From the NCBI GenBank assembly GCA_947372575.1, contig CANBUF010000119.1:1-6492 (forward strand): a stretch of 6,492 nucleotides of DNA, written 5' to 3'. Position 1 is the first letter of the stretch. Every line of letters begins with the position of its first letter. This DNA comes from Alcaligenaceae bacterium (lineage in GTDB: Bacteria; Pseudomonadota; Gammaproteobacteria; Burkholderiales; Burkholderiaceae). Made by a program: the position numbers and the translations under genes. The notes beneath the pieces were generated by a model that was not told the DNA's origin, searched no databases, and saw only the letters and a program-made list of their open reading frames with translations. This document shows positions 1-6,492 of this stretch, one piece after another.

Positions 1-1255
1 TGCGTTTGACGAACTCCCTGATCCTGCTGATGATTTTGCCAGCCCGTTGGGCCTGCGAAGCAGCTTTTTCAAGTGCTGGCAGCAACATATTCATGTCCGT
101 ATGGCCGGCCTTGACCATAGCCACTGCACCCATGCTGTAGTTAGTAATGGCAGTCAGAGGCTGGTTCAACTCATGCGCAAGCGAGGAGGCCATTTCGCCC
201 ATAGTCGTCAGACGGCTGGTGATCTGGATTTTTTCTTGCTGGATACGTGAGGCTTCTTCGTGGTGGCGGCGTTCTGTAATGTCTCGTGCAACCTGCAGCC
301 GGACGCGTCGTCCATCTGTCCAGGCAAGCATCCGGTGCTGCACTTCAAACCACCGTTGTACAGAGGCTGAAAAAATCTCGACGGATTCGTCGGTATAGCG
401 ACCTCGGCGACCGGCCAGCAATTCATCGTGACCGTTGGTTTGTGCACCAAAAAAACGACGGTATGTACGATTGGCAAACAGCAATTCGAGTCCATCGTTG
501 GTGTCAGCGGTCACCGAAATCGCGTCATCAAGACCCTCAAGTACGGTCATAAACCGTTCGTGTGCAGCAGTCAGGGCCTCACGGATGCGCTTGGGCTCGG
601 TGATGTCGGTCATCGAGGTCATCCAGCCGATCTGGGTTCCATTCGGATCACGCAAAGGCGACACATACATCCGCGCATTGAATCGTGAGCCATCGCGGCG
701 CTGGGCTTCGAGCTCCAGTCCGCTGCTGGGGGTCTTGCCGGTCAGCACATTATCAAGCGTCTGCTGGTGCGAGGCGTGACGTCCAGGGACCCAGTAGGGG
801 AAGGGTGGGAGGCGGCCAATCAGGTCGGCTTCGTTCCATCCAATCATGCGACAGAATGCGGGATTGACATAGGCAATGCGGCCTTCGAGATCCAGTACAC
901 GCATACCAGTGGACATGGAGTTTTCCATGGCGCGCCTGAAACCGGTCTCAGCAATCAGTGCTGCCTCAGCCTCTGAGCGATAGCGCGTATAGCGCCACAA
1001 GATCAGTAACGCGATGACAATCACGATCGACAGTGCAACGACGACCCCGATCAGGCGGTGCTGACGCATCTCCTGATCAATGGTCACAAACATGATGCTG
1101 CCATCATGCAGGCGCTGTAACCAGAAGAACACACCCATTACACAGGCATAGAGCACCAGAATCAGCATAGGCGTGAGCCAATACCATCTGCGACGACGCA
1201 AACGGGCATGATCGTGAAACGGTGTGGCGATAACCGACTTAGGCGGTGATGACAT
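1..1255 (-). CDS. PAS-domain sensor histidine kinase, partial (C-terminus beyond the left edge)
   Basis: The first 418 residues of a membrane-bound two-component sensor kinase are present; the rest lies off the left edge. Residues 20-23 form an Arg cluster. Two hydrophobic segments follow at about 26-47 and 69-88, separated by only about 20 residues, so little is exposed outside the membrane. A first PAS/PAC unit spans about 104-222 (AYVNPAFCRMIGW, ending SMTDITEPKR) and a second about 233-332 (LLFANRTYRRFFG, ending VARDITERR). HisKA begins near 347, and His361 in SLAHELNQPL is the expected autophosphorylation site; this HELNQPL form is shared with FixL and DctB-like kinases. The ATP-binding domain is missing because the window ends. 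The ATG at 1255-1253 is preceded directly by an in-frame TGA, so no longer start exists; the ribosome site (TTGGA) is weak. It diverges from aceE, so it may regulate the pyruvate dehydrogenase operon with a response regulator outside the window. The signal sensed is unknown. Confidence 0.93.
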   Translation of the reverse strand, partial: MSSPPKSVIATPFHDHARLRRRRWYWLTPMLILVLYACVMGVFFWLQRLHDGSIMFVTIDQEMRQHRLIGVVVALSIVIVIALLILWRYTRYRSEAEAALIAETGFRRAMENSMSTGMRVLDLEGRIAYVNPAFCRMIGWNEADLIGRLPPFPYWVPGRHASHQQTLDNVLTGKTPSSGLELEAQRRDGSRFNARMYVSPLRDPNGTQIGWMTSMTDITEPKRIREALTAAHERFMTVLEGLDDAISVTADTNDGLELLFANRTYRRFFGAQTNGHDELLAGRRGRYTDESVEIFSASVQRWFEVQHRMLAWTDGRRVRLQVARDITERRHHEEASRIQQEKIQITSRLTTMGEMASSLAHELNQPLTAITNYSMGAVAMVKAGHTDMNMLLPALEKAASQAQRAGKIISRIREFVKR

Positions 1256-1292
1256 TCAGTGAATCCAATGATTTACTTATTTTAGACGCGTT

Positions 1293-1321
1293 ATTAGATT
1301 TATTAAATTTCACAATGTGAA
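1293..1321 (-). promoter_or_regulatory. Predicted sigma-70 promoter of the sensor kinase gene
   Basis: Reading leftward, TTCACA (1321-1316) resembles a -35 box and TCTAAT (1298-1293) a -10 box. Each matches consensus at five of six bases, and the spacer is exactly 17 bases. The -35 box lies inside the right arm of the first palindrome (1308-1322), so a protein bound there would probably block this promoter. The prediction rests on sequence match only, and the surrounding AT-rich stretch offers other weaker -10 choices. Confidence 0.5.
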
Positions 1322-1322
1322 A
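1308..1322. promoter_or_regulatory. Candidate operator 1: palindrome TTTCACAATGTGAAA
   Basis: Two 7-base arms, TTTCACA and TGTGAAA, are perfectly complementary around one central A. The length and AT-rich arms suggest a dimeric regulator site rather than a terminator: there is no T-run and no GC-rich stem. It overlaps the predicted -35 box of the kinase promoter. The same TTTCAC/GTGAAA half-sites recur at 1337-1348. The arms point the opposite way from a CRP site (TGTGA-N6-TCACA), so CRP is unlikely. The binding protein cannot be named from sequence. Confidence 0.55.
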
Positions 1323-1336
1323 ATCAATACCGTAAG

Positions 1337-1348
1337 GTGAAATTTCAC
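1337..1348. promoter_or_regulatory. Candidate operator 2: palindrome GTGAAATTTCAC
   Basis: This is a perfect 12-base palindrome made of the same half-sites as operator 1 but in the opposite arrangement (GTGAAA then TTTCAC, no spacer). It ends immediately before the predicted -35 box of aceE. With the start of transcription taken near 1384, its centre falls at about -41.5, a position from which activators often contact RNA polymerase; a repressor is equally possible. The GTGAAA copies at 1317 and 1337 are 20 bases apart, about two helical turns, so the two palindromes could be occupied cooperatively. Confidence 0.55.
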
Positions 1349-1377
1349 TTGCCGGGTTTTCCATATGTAAATAGAAT
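1349..1377 (+). promoter_or_regulatory. Predicted sigma-70 promoter of the aceE-aceF-lpdA operon
   Basis: TTGCCG (1349-1354, four of six consensus bases) and TAGAAT (1372-1377, five of six) are separated by 17 bases. Transcription would start near 1384 and leave a leader of about 57 bases before the aceE start codon. The weak -35 box directly after operator 2 fits a promoter that depends on, or is controlled by, a bound regulator. This is a prediction from the sequence only. Confidence 0.55.
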
Positions 1378-1429
1378 GCGGCAAATACCCAAAAACAGGT
1401 AGGCTTACGTACTTGATAGCTTACGACCC

Positions 1430-1435
1430 AGGAGA
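1430..1435 (+). promoter_or_regulatory. Ribosome binding site of aceE (AGGAGA)
   Basis: AGGAGA is a strong Shine-Dalgarno match; its AGGAG core ends six bases before the ATG at 1441. It supports that ATG as the true start of aceE. Confidence 0.85.
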
Positions 1436-1440
1436 TAGTT

Positions 1441-4140
1441 ATGGCACCACAAGCTGCCGCACTGAATGCGACGAACGACGAGGACCTGCTCGAAACACAG
1501 GAATGGCTCGATGCACTGTCCGCAGTCCTGGATCGCGAAGGTCCTGAACGTGCGCATTATCTGCTTGAGCGACTGATTGAACTCGCTCGCCGATCCGGCG
1601 CGATTATTCCTTTTTCACCCAATACCGCATACCTCAATACCATTCCTGCAGGGCTCGAAGCCGTGCACCCGGGCAATCAGGAACTCGAAGCGCGTATCCG
1701 CCATTACATTCGCTGGAACGCGATGGCGATGGTGGTGCGTGCCAATAAACACAATCCACCTGATGGTGGAGATCTCGGTGGTCACATCGCCTCGTTTGCC
1801 TCGTTGGCAACAATGATCGGTTGTGGTCAGAATCACTTCTGGCACGCAGACACACCAGAGCGTGGTGGCGACCTGGTGTATTTCCAGGGGCACTCTTCAC
1901 CTGGCGTGTATGGCCGTGCTTACCTCGAAGGCCGTCTCACCGAAGACCAGCTGAATCACTTCCGTCAGGAAGTCGGCGGCAAGGGACTTTCTTCCTATCC
2001 CCATCCAAAACTGATGCCTGAGTTCTGGCAATTCCCAACGGTATCTATGGGTTTGGGGCCATTGATGGCGATCTATCAGGCGCGTTTTCTCAAATACCTG
2101 CATGCACGTGGCATTGCTGACACAAGCCAGCGCAAAGTCTGGGTATTTTGTGGCGATGGTGAAATGGATGAGCCCGAATCCCTCGGTGCCATCAGCCTGG
2201 CTGCACGCGAAAAACTCGACAACCTGATTTTTGTCATTAACTGCAATTTGCAGCGACTTGATGGCCCTGTGCGTGGTAATGGCAAGATCATCCAGGAACT
2301 CGAAGGCGATTTCCGTGGCAGTGGCTGGAATGTGCTCAAACTGATTTGGGGCGGTTATTGGGATCCGCTGTTGGCGAGCGACAAAGAAGGCATACTTCGC
2401 AAGATCATGGAAGAAACTGTCGACGGCGAATACCAGGCTTACAAAGCCAACGATGGTAAGTTCGTGCGTGACCATTTCTTTGGCAAGCATCCAAAATTGC
2501 TTGAGATGGTGTCGCGTATGAGCGACGATGATGTATGGCGTCTGAACCGCGGTGGTCATGATCCATACAAAGTCTACGCAGCCTTTTCTGCGGCGACTGA
2601 GCATAAAGGTCAGCCAACCGTCATTCTCGCCAAGACCATCAAAGGTTATGGACTGGGACATGTTGCGCAGGCTAAAAATCCCTCGCACCAGCAAAAGAAA
2701 CTCGACATCGATACGCTGCGCGAGTTCCGTGACCGCTACAATATTCCGGTGCCTGATAGCCAGCTCGAAGACTTGCCCTACATCAAGCCAGCAGAAGACG
2801 CACCCGAAATGCTCTACCTGCATGAGCGTCGTAAAGCACTGGGTGGTTACTTGCCCAAGCGCCGCATGCGTGCTGACGAAAAACTCAAAGTCCCCGCACT
2901 CGAAGTACTGCGTCCAGTACTCGAGCCGACAGCAGAAGGTCGCGAAATTTCAACCACCCAGGCGTTTGTCCGCGTGTTGAACCAGGTCTTGCGTGACAAG
3001 GACATCGGTCCTCGTGTCGTGCCAATCCTGGCGGATGAATCACGTACCTTTGGTATGGAGGGTTTATTCCGCCAGATTGGTATCTATGCACCAGAAGGTC
3101 AAAAATACGTTCCTGTCGACAAAGACCAGGTGATGTACTACCGCGAAGCGGCTGATGGTCAGTTGCTCCAGGAAGGCATCAACGAGGCGGGTGCGTTCAG
3201 TTCGTGGATTGCTGCGGCAACGTCATACTCGACGAACAACCGCATCATGATTCCTTTCTACATTTATTATTCAATGTTTGGTTTTCAGCGCGTAGGCGAT
3301 CTTGCCTGGGCAGCGGGTGACATGCAGGCACGTGGATTCTTGCTGGGCGGCACAGCGGGTCGCACAACGTTGAACGGCGAAGGCCTGCAACACGAAGACG
3401 GTCACAGCCATATCTTTTCGTCAGTGATTCCGAACTGCGTTTCGTATGACCCAACCTTTGCCCATGAGCTGGCTGTCATCATTCAGCACGGTCTCAAGCG
3501 CATGGTCGAAGATCAGGAAAACGTCTTTTATTACCTCACGGTAATGAACGAAAACTATGCCCAGCCAGGCCTGAACAAAGGCGACGAAGAGGGCATTATC
3601 AAAGGGATGTATCGCCTGAAAAAAGGCGGCAAGTCAAAAATCCGTGCCCAGCTGATGGGTTCGGGTACGATTTTGCGCGAAGTCATGGCTGGAGCCGATT
3701 TGCTTGAAAAAGACTGGGGCGTATCTGCCGATATCTGGAGCGTCACCAGCTTTACAGAGCTGCGTCGTGATGGTCTGGATTGCGAGCGTCACAACATGCT
3801 CAATCCAACCGCCAAGGCGCAGGTTCCTTATGTCACAGCCTTGCTGGCCAAGACAGAAGGCCCGATCATTGCTTCGACTGACTACATGAAATTGTTCTCT
3901 GATCAGATCCGGCCCTTTATGCCCAAAGGGCGTGATTTTAAAGTGCTGGGAACGGATGGTTTCGGTCGTTCTGACTTCCGTTCAAAACTGCGCGAACATT
4001 TTGAAGTGGATCGTCACTTTGTTGTGCTGGCAACCCTGCGTGCTCTGGCAGACGAGGGCACAGTGCCGGTGAGCAAAGTTGCAGAAGCCATTAAGAAATA
4101 TGGCATTGATCCTAACAAAGCCAATCCTCAATACGCTTGA
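1441..4140 (+). CDS. aceE: Pyruvate dehydrogenase E1 component, homodimeric type
   Basis: This is the thiamine diphosphate-dependent E1 of the cytoplasmic pyruvate dehydrogenase complex; it decarboxylates pyruvate and transfers the acetyl group to the lipoyl arm of E2. At 899 residues it matches the homodimeric AceE family (about 890) rather than the split alpha/beta type. The first 50 or so residues ([31 protein letters not shown]) are the typical AceE N-terminus. The cofactor and Mg2+ motif runs from GDG (238-240) to NCN (267-269). His416, in NPSHQQKK, aligns with the active-site-loop histidine of the E. coli enzyme (His407). The pyrimidine-binding domain follows, with [18 protein letters not shown] and LQEGINE (576-582). 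The C-terminal third contains [11 protein letters not shown] and GTDGFGRSD, as usual for the family. No frameshift or missing motif is seen. The start is fixed by a strong ribosome site, and aceF begins 14 bases after the stop. Confidence 0.98.
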   Translation: MAPQAAALNATNDEDLLETQEWLDALSAVLDREGPERAHYLLERLIELARRSGAIIPFSPNTAYLNTIPAGLEAVHPGNQELEARIRHYIRWNAMAMVVRANKHNPPDGGDLGGHIASFASLATMIGCGQNHFWHADTPERGGDLVYFQGHSSPGVYGRAYLEGRLTEDQLNHFRQEVGGKGLSSYPHPKLMPEFWQFPTVSMGLGPLMAIYQARFLKYLHARGIADTSQRKVWVFCGDGEMDEPESLGAISLAAREKLDNLIFVINCNLQRLDGPVRGNGKIIQELEGDFRGSGWNVLKLIWGGYWDPLLASDKEGILRKIMEETVDGEYQAYKANDGKFVRDHFFGKHPKLLEMVSRMSDDDVWRLNRGGHDPYKVYAAFSAATEHKGQPTVILAKTIKGYGLGHVAQAKNPSHQQKKLDIDTLREFRDRYNIPVPDSQLEDLPYIKPAEDAPEMLYLHERRKALGGYLPKRRMRADEKLKVPALEVLRPVLEPTAEGREISTTQAFVRVLNQVLRDKDIGPRVVPILADESRTFGMEGLFRQIGIYAPEGQKYVPVDKDQVMYYREAADGQLLQEGINEAGAFSSWIAAATSYSTNNRIMIPFYIYYSMFGFQRVGDLAWAAGDMQARGFLLGGTAGRTTLNGEGLQHEDGHSHIFSSVIPNCVSYDPTFAHELAVIIQHGLKRMVEDQENVFYYLTVMNENYAQPGLNKGDEEGIIKGMYRLKKGGKSKIRAQLMGSGTILREVMAGADLLEKDWGVSADIWSVTSFTELRRDGLDCERHNMLNPTAKAQVPYVTALLAKTEGPIIASTDYMKLFSDQIRPFMPKGRDFKVLGTDGFGRSDFRSKLREHFEVDRHFVVLATLRALADEGTVPVSKVAEAIKKYGIDPNKANPQYA

Positions 4141-4141
4141 G

Positions 4142-4148
4142 AAAGAGA
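4142..4148 (+). promoter_or_regulatory. Ribosome binding site of aceF
   Basis: The purine run AAAGAGA sits 6 bases before the ATG at 4155. It favours that ATG over the in-frame TTG at 4137, which overlaps the aceE stop codon and would add six residues (MRKRQD) ahead of the conserved lipoyl-domain start. Confidence 0.65.
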
Positions 4149-4154
4149 CAAGAT

Positions 4155-5525
4155 ATGAGCAACCTTATTGCAATTCAGGTTCCAGACATTGGTGACTTTG
4201 ACACGGTTGAAGTCATCGAAGTGCTGGTCAAAGTCGGTGATACCGTTAAGGCTGAACAAAGTCTGATTACGGTCGAGTCCGACAAAGCCTCCATGGAAAT
4301 TCCCGCCTCGCAGGGTGGTGTAGTCAAGTCTGTCGAAGTCAAAGTCGGTGACAAGGTCAAGCAGGGCAGTGTAGTGATTCATGTTGAGGCATCAGAAGGT
4401 GCTGCAACCGCACCAGCAAGTGCTTCGGCAAGCGCACCCGCAGCGGCGCCTGCATCTGCAGCACCAGCACCAGCACCAGCTGCTGCTCCTGCTCCTGCTC
4501 CTGCTCCTGCAACAGAAAAACTAGCCGTTGTTCAATCCGCATCAACAGTCCTATCAGCACCAGCTCCGACTGCTGGAAAACTTGAAATGCCGGTATCGAC
4601 TGCGGGATTGCCACACGCATCACCCTCTGTGCGTAAATTTGCGCGCGAACTCGGAGTCGACCTGGTACGTGTGTCTGGTACAGGTCCAAAGAGCCGGATC
4701 GTGCTCGAAGACATCCAGAATTTTGTCAAGCAGGTTATCGCAAGTGGTGCTGGCGGCTCAAACGCTTCTACAGGAGCTTCGCTGGGTGGTGGACTCGATT
4801 TGCTGCCTTGGCCAAAAGTCGACTTTGCCAAGTTTGGCGCAATTACACCCCAACCACTTTCGCGCATCAAGAAAATTTCTGGTGCCAATTTGCATCGCAA
4901 CTGGGTCATGATTCCGCACGTCACGAACAATGATGATGCAGACATTACGGATCTTGAAGCCCTACGTGTCACGCTGAACAAAGAGAATGAAAAGGCAGGT
5001 ATCAAGGTCACGATGCTTGCTTTTCTGATCAAAGCAGTTGTTGCAGCACTGAAAAAATTCCCTGAATTCAATGCATCGCTCGAGGGCGACAATCTGATCC
5101 TCAAGCAGTACTACAACATCGGTTTTGCTGCCGATACGCCGAATGGTCTGGTAGTGCCGGTAATTCGTGATGCCGATAAAAAAGGCATCCTGGACCTGGC
5201 TCGCGAAAGTAGTGAACTCGCCAAAAAAGCGCGTGATGGCAAACTGGCTCCGGCAGAAATGCAGGGCGGTTGCTTTTCGATTTCGTCGCTCGGCGGAATT
5301 GGTGGCACAAGTTTTACACCCATCATCAATGCTCCTGAACTCGCGATCCTGGGCGTTTCACGCTCCTACATGAAGCCGGTCTGGGATGGTAAGCAATTTG
5401 TTCCACAACTCACCTTGCCGATGTCCCTGTCATATGACCACCGTGTCATCGATGGCGCCTCTGCTGCCCGATTCAACGCCTATCTTGGCAGCTTGCTGGC
5501 GGACTTCCGTCGCATTGCACTGTAA
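4155..5525 (+). CDS. aceF: Dihydrolipoamide acetyltransferase (E2) of pyruvate dehydrogenase, single lipoyl domain
   Basis: E2 is the structural core of the complex and moves acetyl groups from its lipoyl arm to CoA. Of its 456 residues, 1-78 form one lipoyl domain with Lys44 in ESDKAS as the lipoylation site. An Ala/Pro-rich flexible linker follows (about 79-150). The peripheral subunit-binding domain that docks E1 or E3 spans about 154-192 ([20 protein letters not shown], then GTGPKSRI). A Gly/Ser linker leads to the catalytic domain, which opens with [13 protein letters not shown] (216-228), a stretch typical of E2 enzymes partnering AceE, and ends with the active-site motif HRVIDG (His429, Asp433). 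Enterobacterial AceF carries three lipoyl domains, so this is a short version; the next gene supplies another. The start at 4155 gives [20 protein letters not shown], matching the start of the E3 lipoyl domain. It is co-transcribed with its neighbours. Confidence 0.97.
   Translation: MSNLIAIQVPDIGDFDTVEVIEVLVKVGDTVKAEQSLITVESDKASMEIPASQGGVVKSVEVKVGDKVKQGSVVIHVEASEGAATAPASASASAPAAAPASAAPAPAPAAAPAPAPAPATEKLAVVQSASTVLSAPAPTAGKLEMPVSTAGLPHASPSVRKFARELGVDLVRVSGTGPKSRIVLEDIQNFVKQVIASGAGGSNASTGASLGGGLDLLPWPKVDFAKFGAITPQPLSRIKKISGANLHRNWVMIPHVTNNDDADITDLEALRVTLNKENEKAGIKVTMLAFLIKAVVAALKKFPEFNASLEGDNLILKQYYNIGFAADTPNGLVVPVIRDADKKGILDLARESSELAKKARDGKLAPAEMQGGCFSISSLGGIGGTSFTPIINAPELAILGVSRSYMKPVWDGKQFVPQLTLPMSLSYDHRVIDGASAARFNAYLGSLLADFRRIAL
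4461..4508 (+). repeat. In-frame hexanucleotide repeats in the aceF linker
   Basis: Three copies of GCACCA (4461-4478) are followed by GCTGCT and four copies of GCTCCT (4485-4508). All are in frame and encode Ala-Pro pairs (from residue 103) in the flexible linker after the lipoyl domain. Gain or loss of one unit would change linker length by two residues without shifting the frame. Confidence 0.9.
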
Positions 5526-5529
5526 GGGA
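5524..5529 (+). promoter_or_regulatory. Ribosome binding site of lpdA, overlapping the aceF stop
   Basis: AAGGGA begins inside the aceF stop codon TAA (5523-5525) and ends five bases before the ATG at 5535. This tight layout suggests coupled translation of E2 and E3. Confidence 0.75.
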
Positions 5530-5534
5530 CAGCC

Positions 5535-6492
5535 ATGAGCAATATTGTTGATATTCAAATCCCTGATATTGGTGACTTTGATACGGTCGATGTGATTGAA
5601 GTGCTGGTCGCCGTGGGCGATACAGTCAAGGCCGAGCAAAGCCTGATCACTGTTGAGTCTGACAAATCCTCGATGGAAATACCGTCCTCACAGGCAGGTG
5701 TAGTCAAGTCTCTGGCTGTGAAAATCGGTGACAAAGTCAAACAAGGCTCGGTCATCATGCAGATCGAGGTGGGTGCTGCAGGTGGCGCTGCTGCTTCAAA
5801 CACTGCAGCTTCAAGTGCTCCTGCTCCGAGTCCCTCCGCATCAGGTCCCGCTGCAGCACCTTCAGTTGCCACTCAAACAGCGACCAGTGCCTCTGTCGAA
5901 GCGCCAACCTCTGCGCCAGCTTTAACACCTGCTGCTAGCAAGCCTGTAGCTTCTATTGCGCCTTACGCAGGTAAGGTCGACATCAAATGCGACCTGCTTG
6001 TGCTTGGTGCAGGACCCGGTGGTTATTCAGCAGCTTTTCGCGCTGCAGATCTGGGTCTGAATGTTGTGCTGGTCGAACGTTACGCAACTCTTGGTGGGGT
6101 GTGTCTGAATGTTGGTTGTATTCCTTCCAAAGCCTTGCTGCACACTGCAGCAGTGATGGAAGAAGCACAGGCACTTGCGGACCACGGTATTACCTTTGGC
6201 AAGCCAAAAATTGATCTTGATAAATTGCGCGCATTTAAAGATGGTGTGATCGGCAAGCTGACGGGCGGACTGGCTGGAATGGCCCGTGCACGTAAAGTCA
6301 CCGTGGTGCATGGTCTGGGCGAATTTGTCAGCCCCAATCATGTCACCGTCAAGTCCGATGCTGGTGCCCAGACAATCGAATTTGGTCAGGCCATCATCGC
6401 TGCAGGTAGCCAATCAGTCAAACTGCCTTTCATGCCTGAAGATGAACGCGTGGTCGACTCCACTGGTGCCTTACTGTTGCGCAGCATTCCTA
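5535..6492 (+). CDS. lpdA: Dihydrolipoamide dehydrogenase (E3) with N-terminal lipoyl domain, partial
   Basis: E3 is the FAD flavoenzyme that reoxidises dihydrolipoyl groups and reduces NAD+. The first 319 residues are present; related lipoyl-bearing E3 proteins are close to 600 residues, so roughly the C-terminal half (rest of the NAD-binding part and the dimerisation domain) is off the right edge. Residues 1-78 are a lipoyl domain with Lys44 in ESDKSS as the expected lipoylation site. A Ser/Ala/Thr/Pro-rich linker runs from about 79 to 147. The E3 body starts near 148 with the FAD-binding motif GAGPGG (158-163). The redox-active disulfide is Cys190-Cys195 in [13 protein letters not shown]. 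The FAD-domain segment AIIAAGSQS lies near 292-300. Most E3 enzymes lack the lipoyl domain; known exceptions include Neisseria P64k and Ralstonia PdhL. Its position nine bases after aceF marks it as the pyruvate dehydrogenase-specific E3. Confidence 0.96.
   Translation, partial: MSNIVDIQIPDIGDFDTVDVIEVLVAVGDTVKAEQSLITVESDKSSMEIPSSQAGVVKSLAVKIGDKVKQGSVIMQIEVGAAGGAAASNTAASSAPAPSPSASGPAAAPSVATQTATSASVEAPTSAPALTPAASKPVASIAPYAGKVDIKCDLLVLGAGPGGYSAAFRAADLGLNVVLVERYATLGGVCLNVGCIPSKALLHTAAVMEEAQALADHGITFGKPKIDLDKLRAFKDGVIGKLTGGLAGMARARKVTVVHGLGEFVSPNHVTVKSDAGAQTIEFGQAIIAAGSQSVKLPFMPEDERVVDSTGALLLRSIP

Noticed and set aside
47..976. Several short plus-strand open frames over the kinase region
   Set aside because: The minus strand carries one uninterrupted frame with two membrane segments, two PAS domains and a HisKA histidine; the plus-strand frames are short, overlapping and lack motifs.
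1316..1348. CRP or FNR site in the divergent region
   Set aside because: Both need an N6 gap between inward-facing TGA and TCA cores. Operator 2 has N4 (AATT) and operator 1 has the arms in the reverse orientation.
1897..2823. Long antisense open frame (308 codons) opposite aceE
   Set aside because: It lies wholly within the conserved aceE coding sequence, its translation shows no recognisable domain, and no ribosome site or promoter was evident. It is a by-product of aceE codon use.
4137..4154. TTG start for aceF at 4137
   Set aside because: It overlaps the aceE stop, and the ATG at 4155 has a purine-rich ribosome site and gives the conserved MSN lipoyl-domain start shared with lpdA.
4141..4154. 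Terminator or separate promoter between aceE and aceF, or in the 5526-5534 gap
   Set aside because: The gaps are 14 and 9 bases, contain ribosome sites, and hold no stem-loop or T-run; they fit an operon.
4532..5104. Antisense open frame (190 codons) opposite aceF
   Set aside because: It overlaps the conserved linker, binding domain and core of E2, and its Ser/Pro-rich translation mirrors the E2 codons without any family motif.
4155..5768. Recent segmental duplication or mobile element behind the two lipoyl domains
   Set aside because: The similarity is confined to the domain, silent differences are frequent, and there are no terminal repeats or transposase remnants around either copy.

Overview
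The window is a bacterial chromosomal segment that most resembles the pyruvate dehydrogenase locus of Betaproteobacteria, order Burkholderiales. Three things point there: a homodimeric AceE-type E1, an E3 that carries its own N-terminal lipoyl domain, and a PAS-domain sensor kinase transcribed divergently from aceE. Base composition is moderate, roughly 50-55% GC by eye, which would be low for that order. Genus cannot be called from the sequence alone.

Layout: positions 1-1255 (minus strand) hold the N-terminal 418 residues of a membrane-bound two-PAS sensor histidine kinase that runs off the left edge inside its HisKA domain. Positions 1256-1440 are a divergent control region with two near-adjacent palindromes built from the same half-site (TTTCAC/GTGAAA) and a plausible sigma-70 promoter in each direction. 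Positions 1441-4140 encode pyruvate dehydrogenase E1 (aceE), 4155-5525 dihydrolipoamide acetyltransferase E2 (aceF), and 5535 to the right edge the first 319 residues of dihydrolipoamide dehydrogenase E3 (lpdA). The gaps of 14 and 9 bases, with no terminator between genes, indicate one operon.

Together E1, E2 and E3 form the cytoplasmic complex that converts pyruvate, CoA and NAD+ to acetyl-CoA, CO2 and NADH. E1 decarboxylates pyruvate and reductively acetylates a lipoyl arm. E2 transfers the acetyl group to CoA. E3 reoxidises the lipoyl group with FAD and passes electrons to NAD+. Here E2 has one lipoyl domain and E3 has a second, closely related one (about 79% identical over 78 residues). 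The kinase's position suggests, but does not prove, that it helps control the operon.

Nothing here is a wholly unknown system. The parts most worth following up are the two-palindrome divergent promoter region and the spread of lipoyl domains between E2 and E3. There are no RNA genes, mobile elements or CRISPR arrays that I can support.
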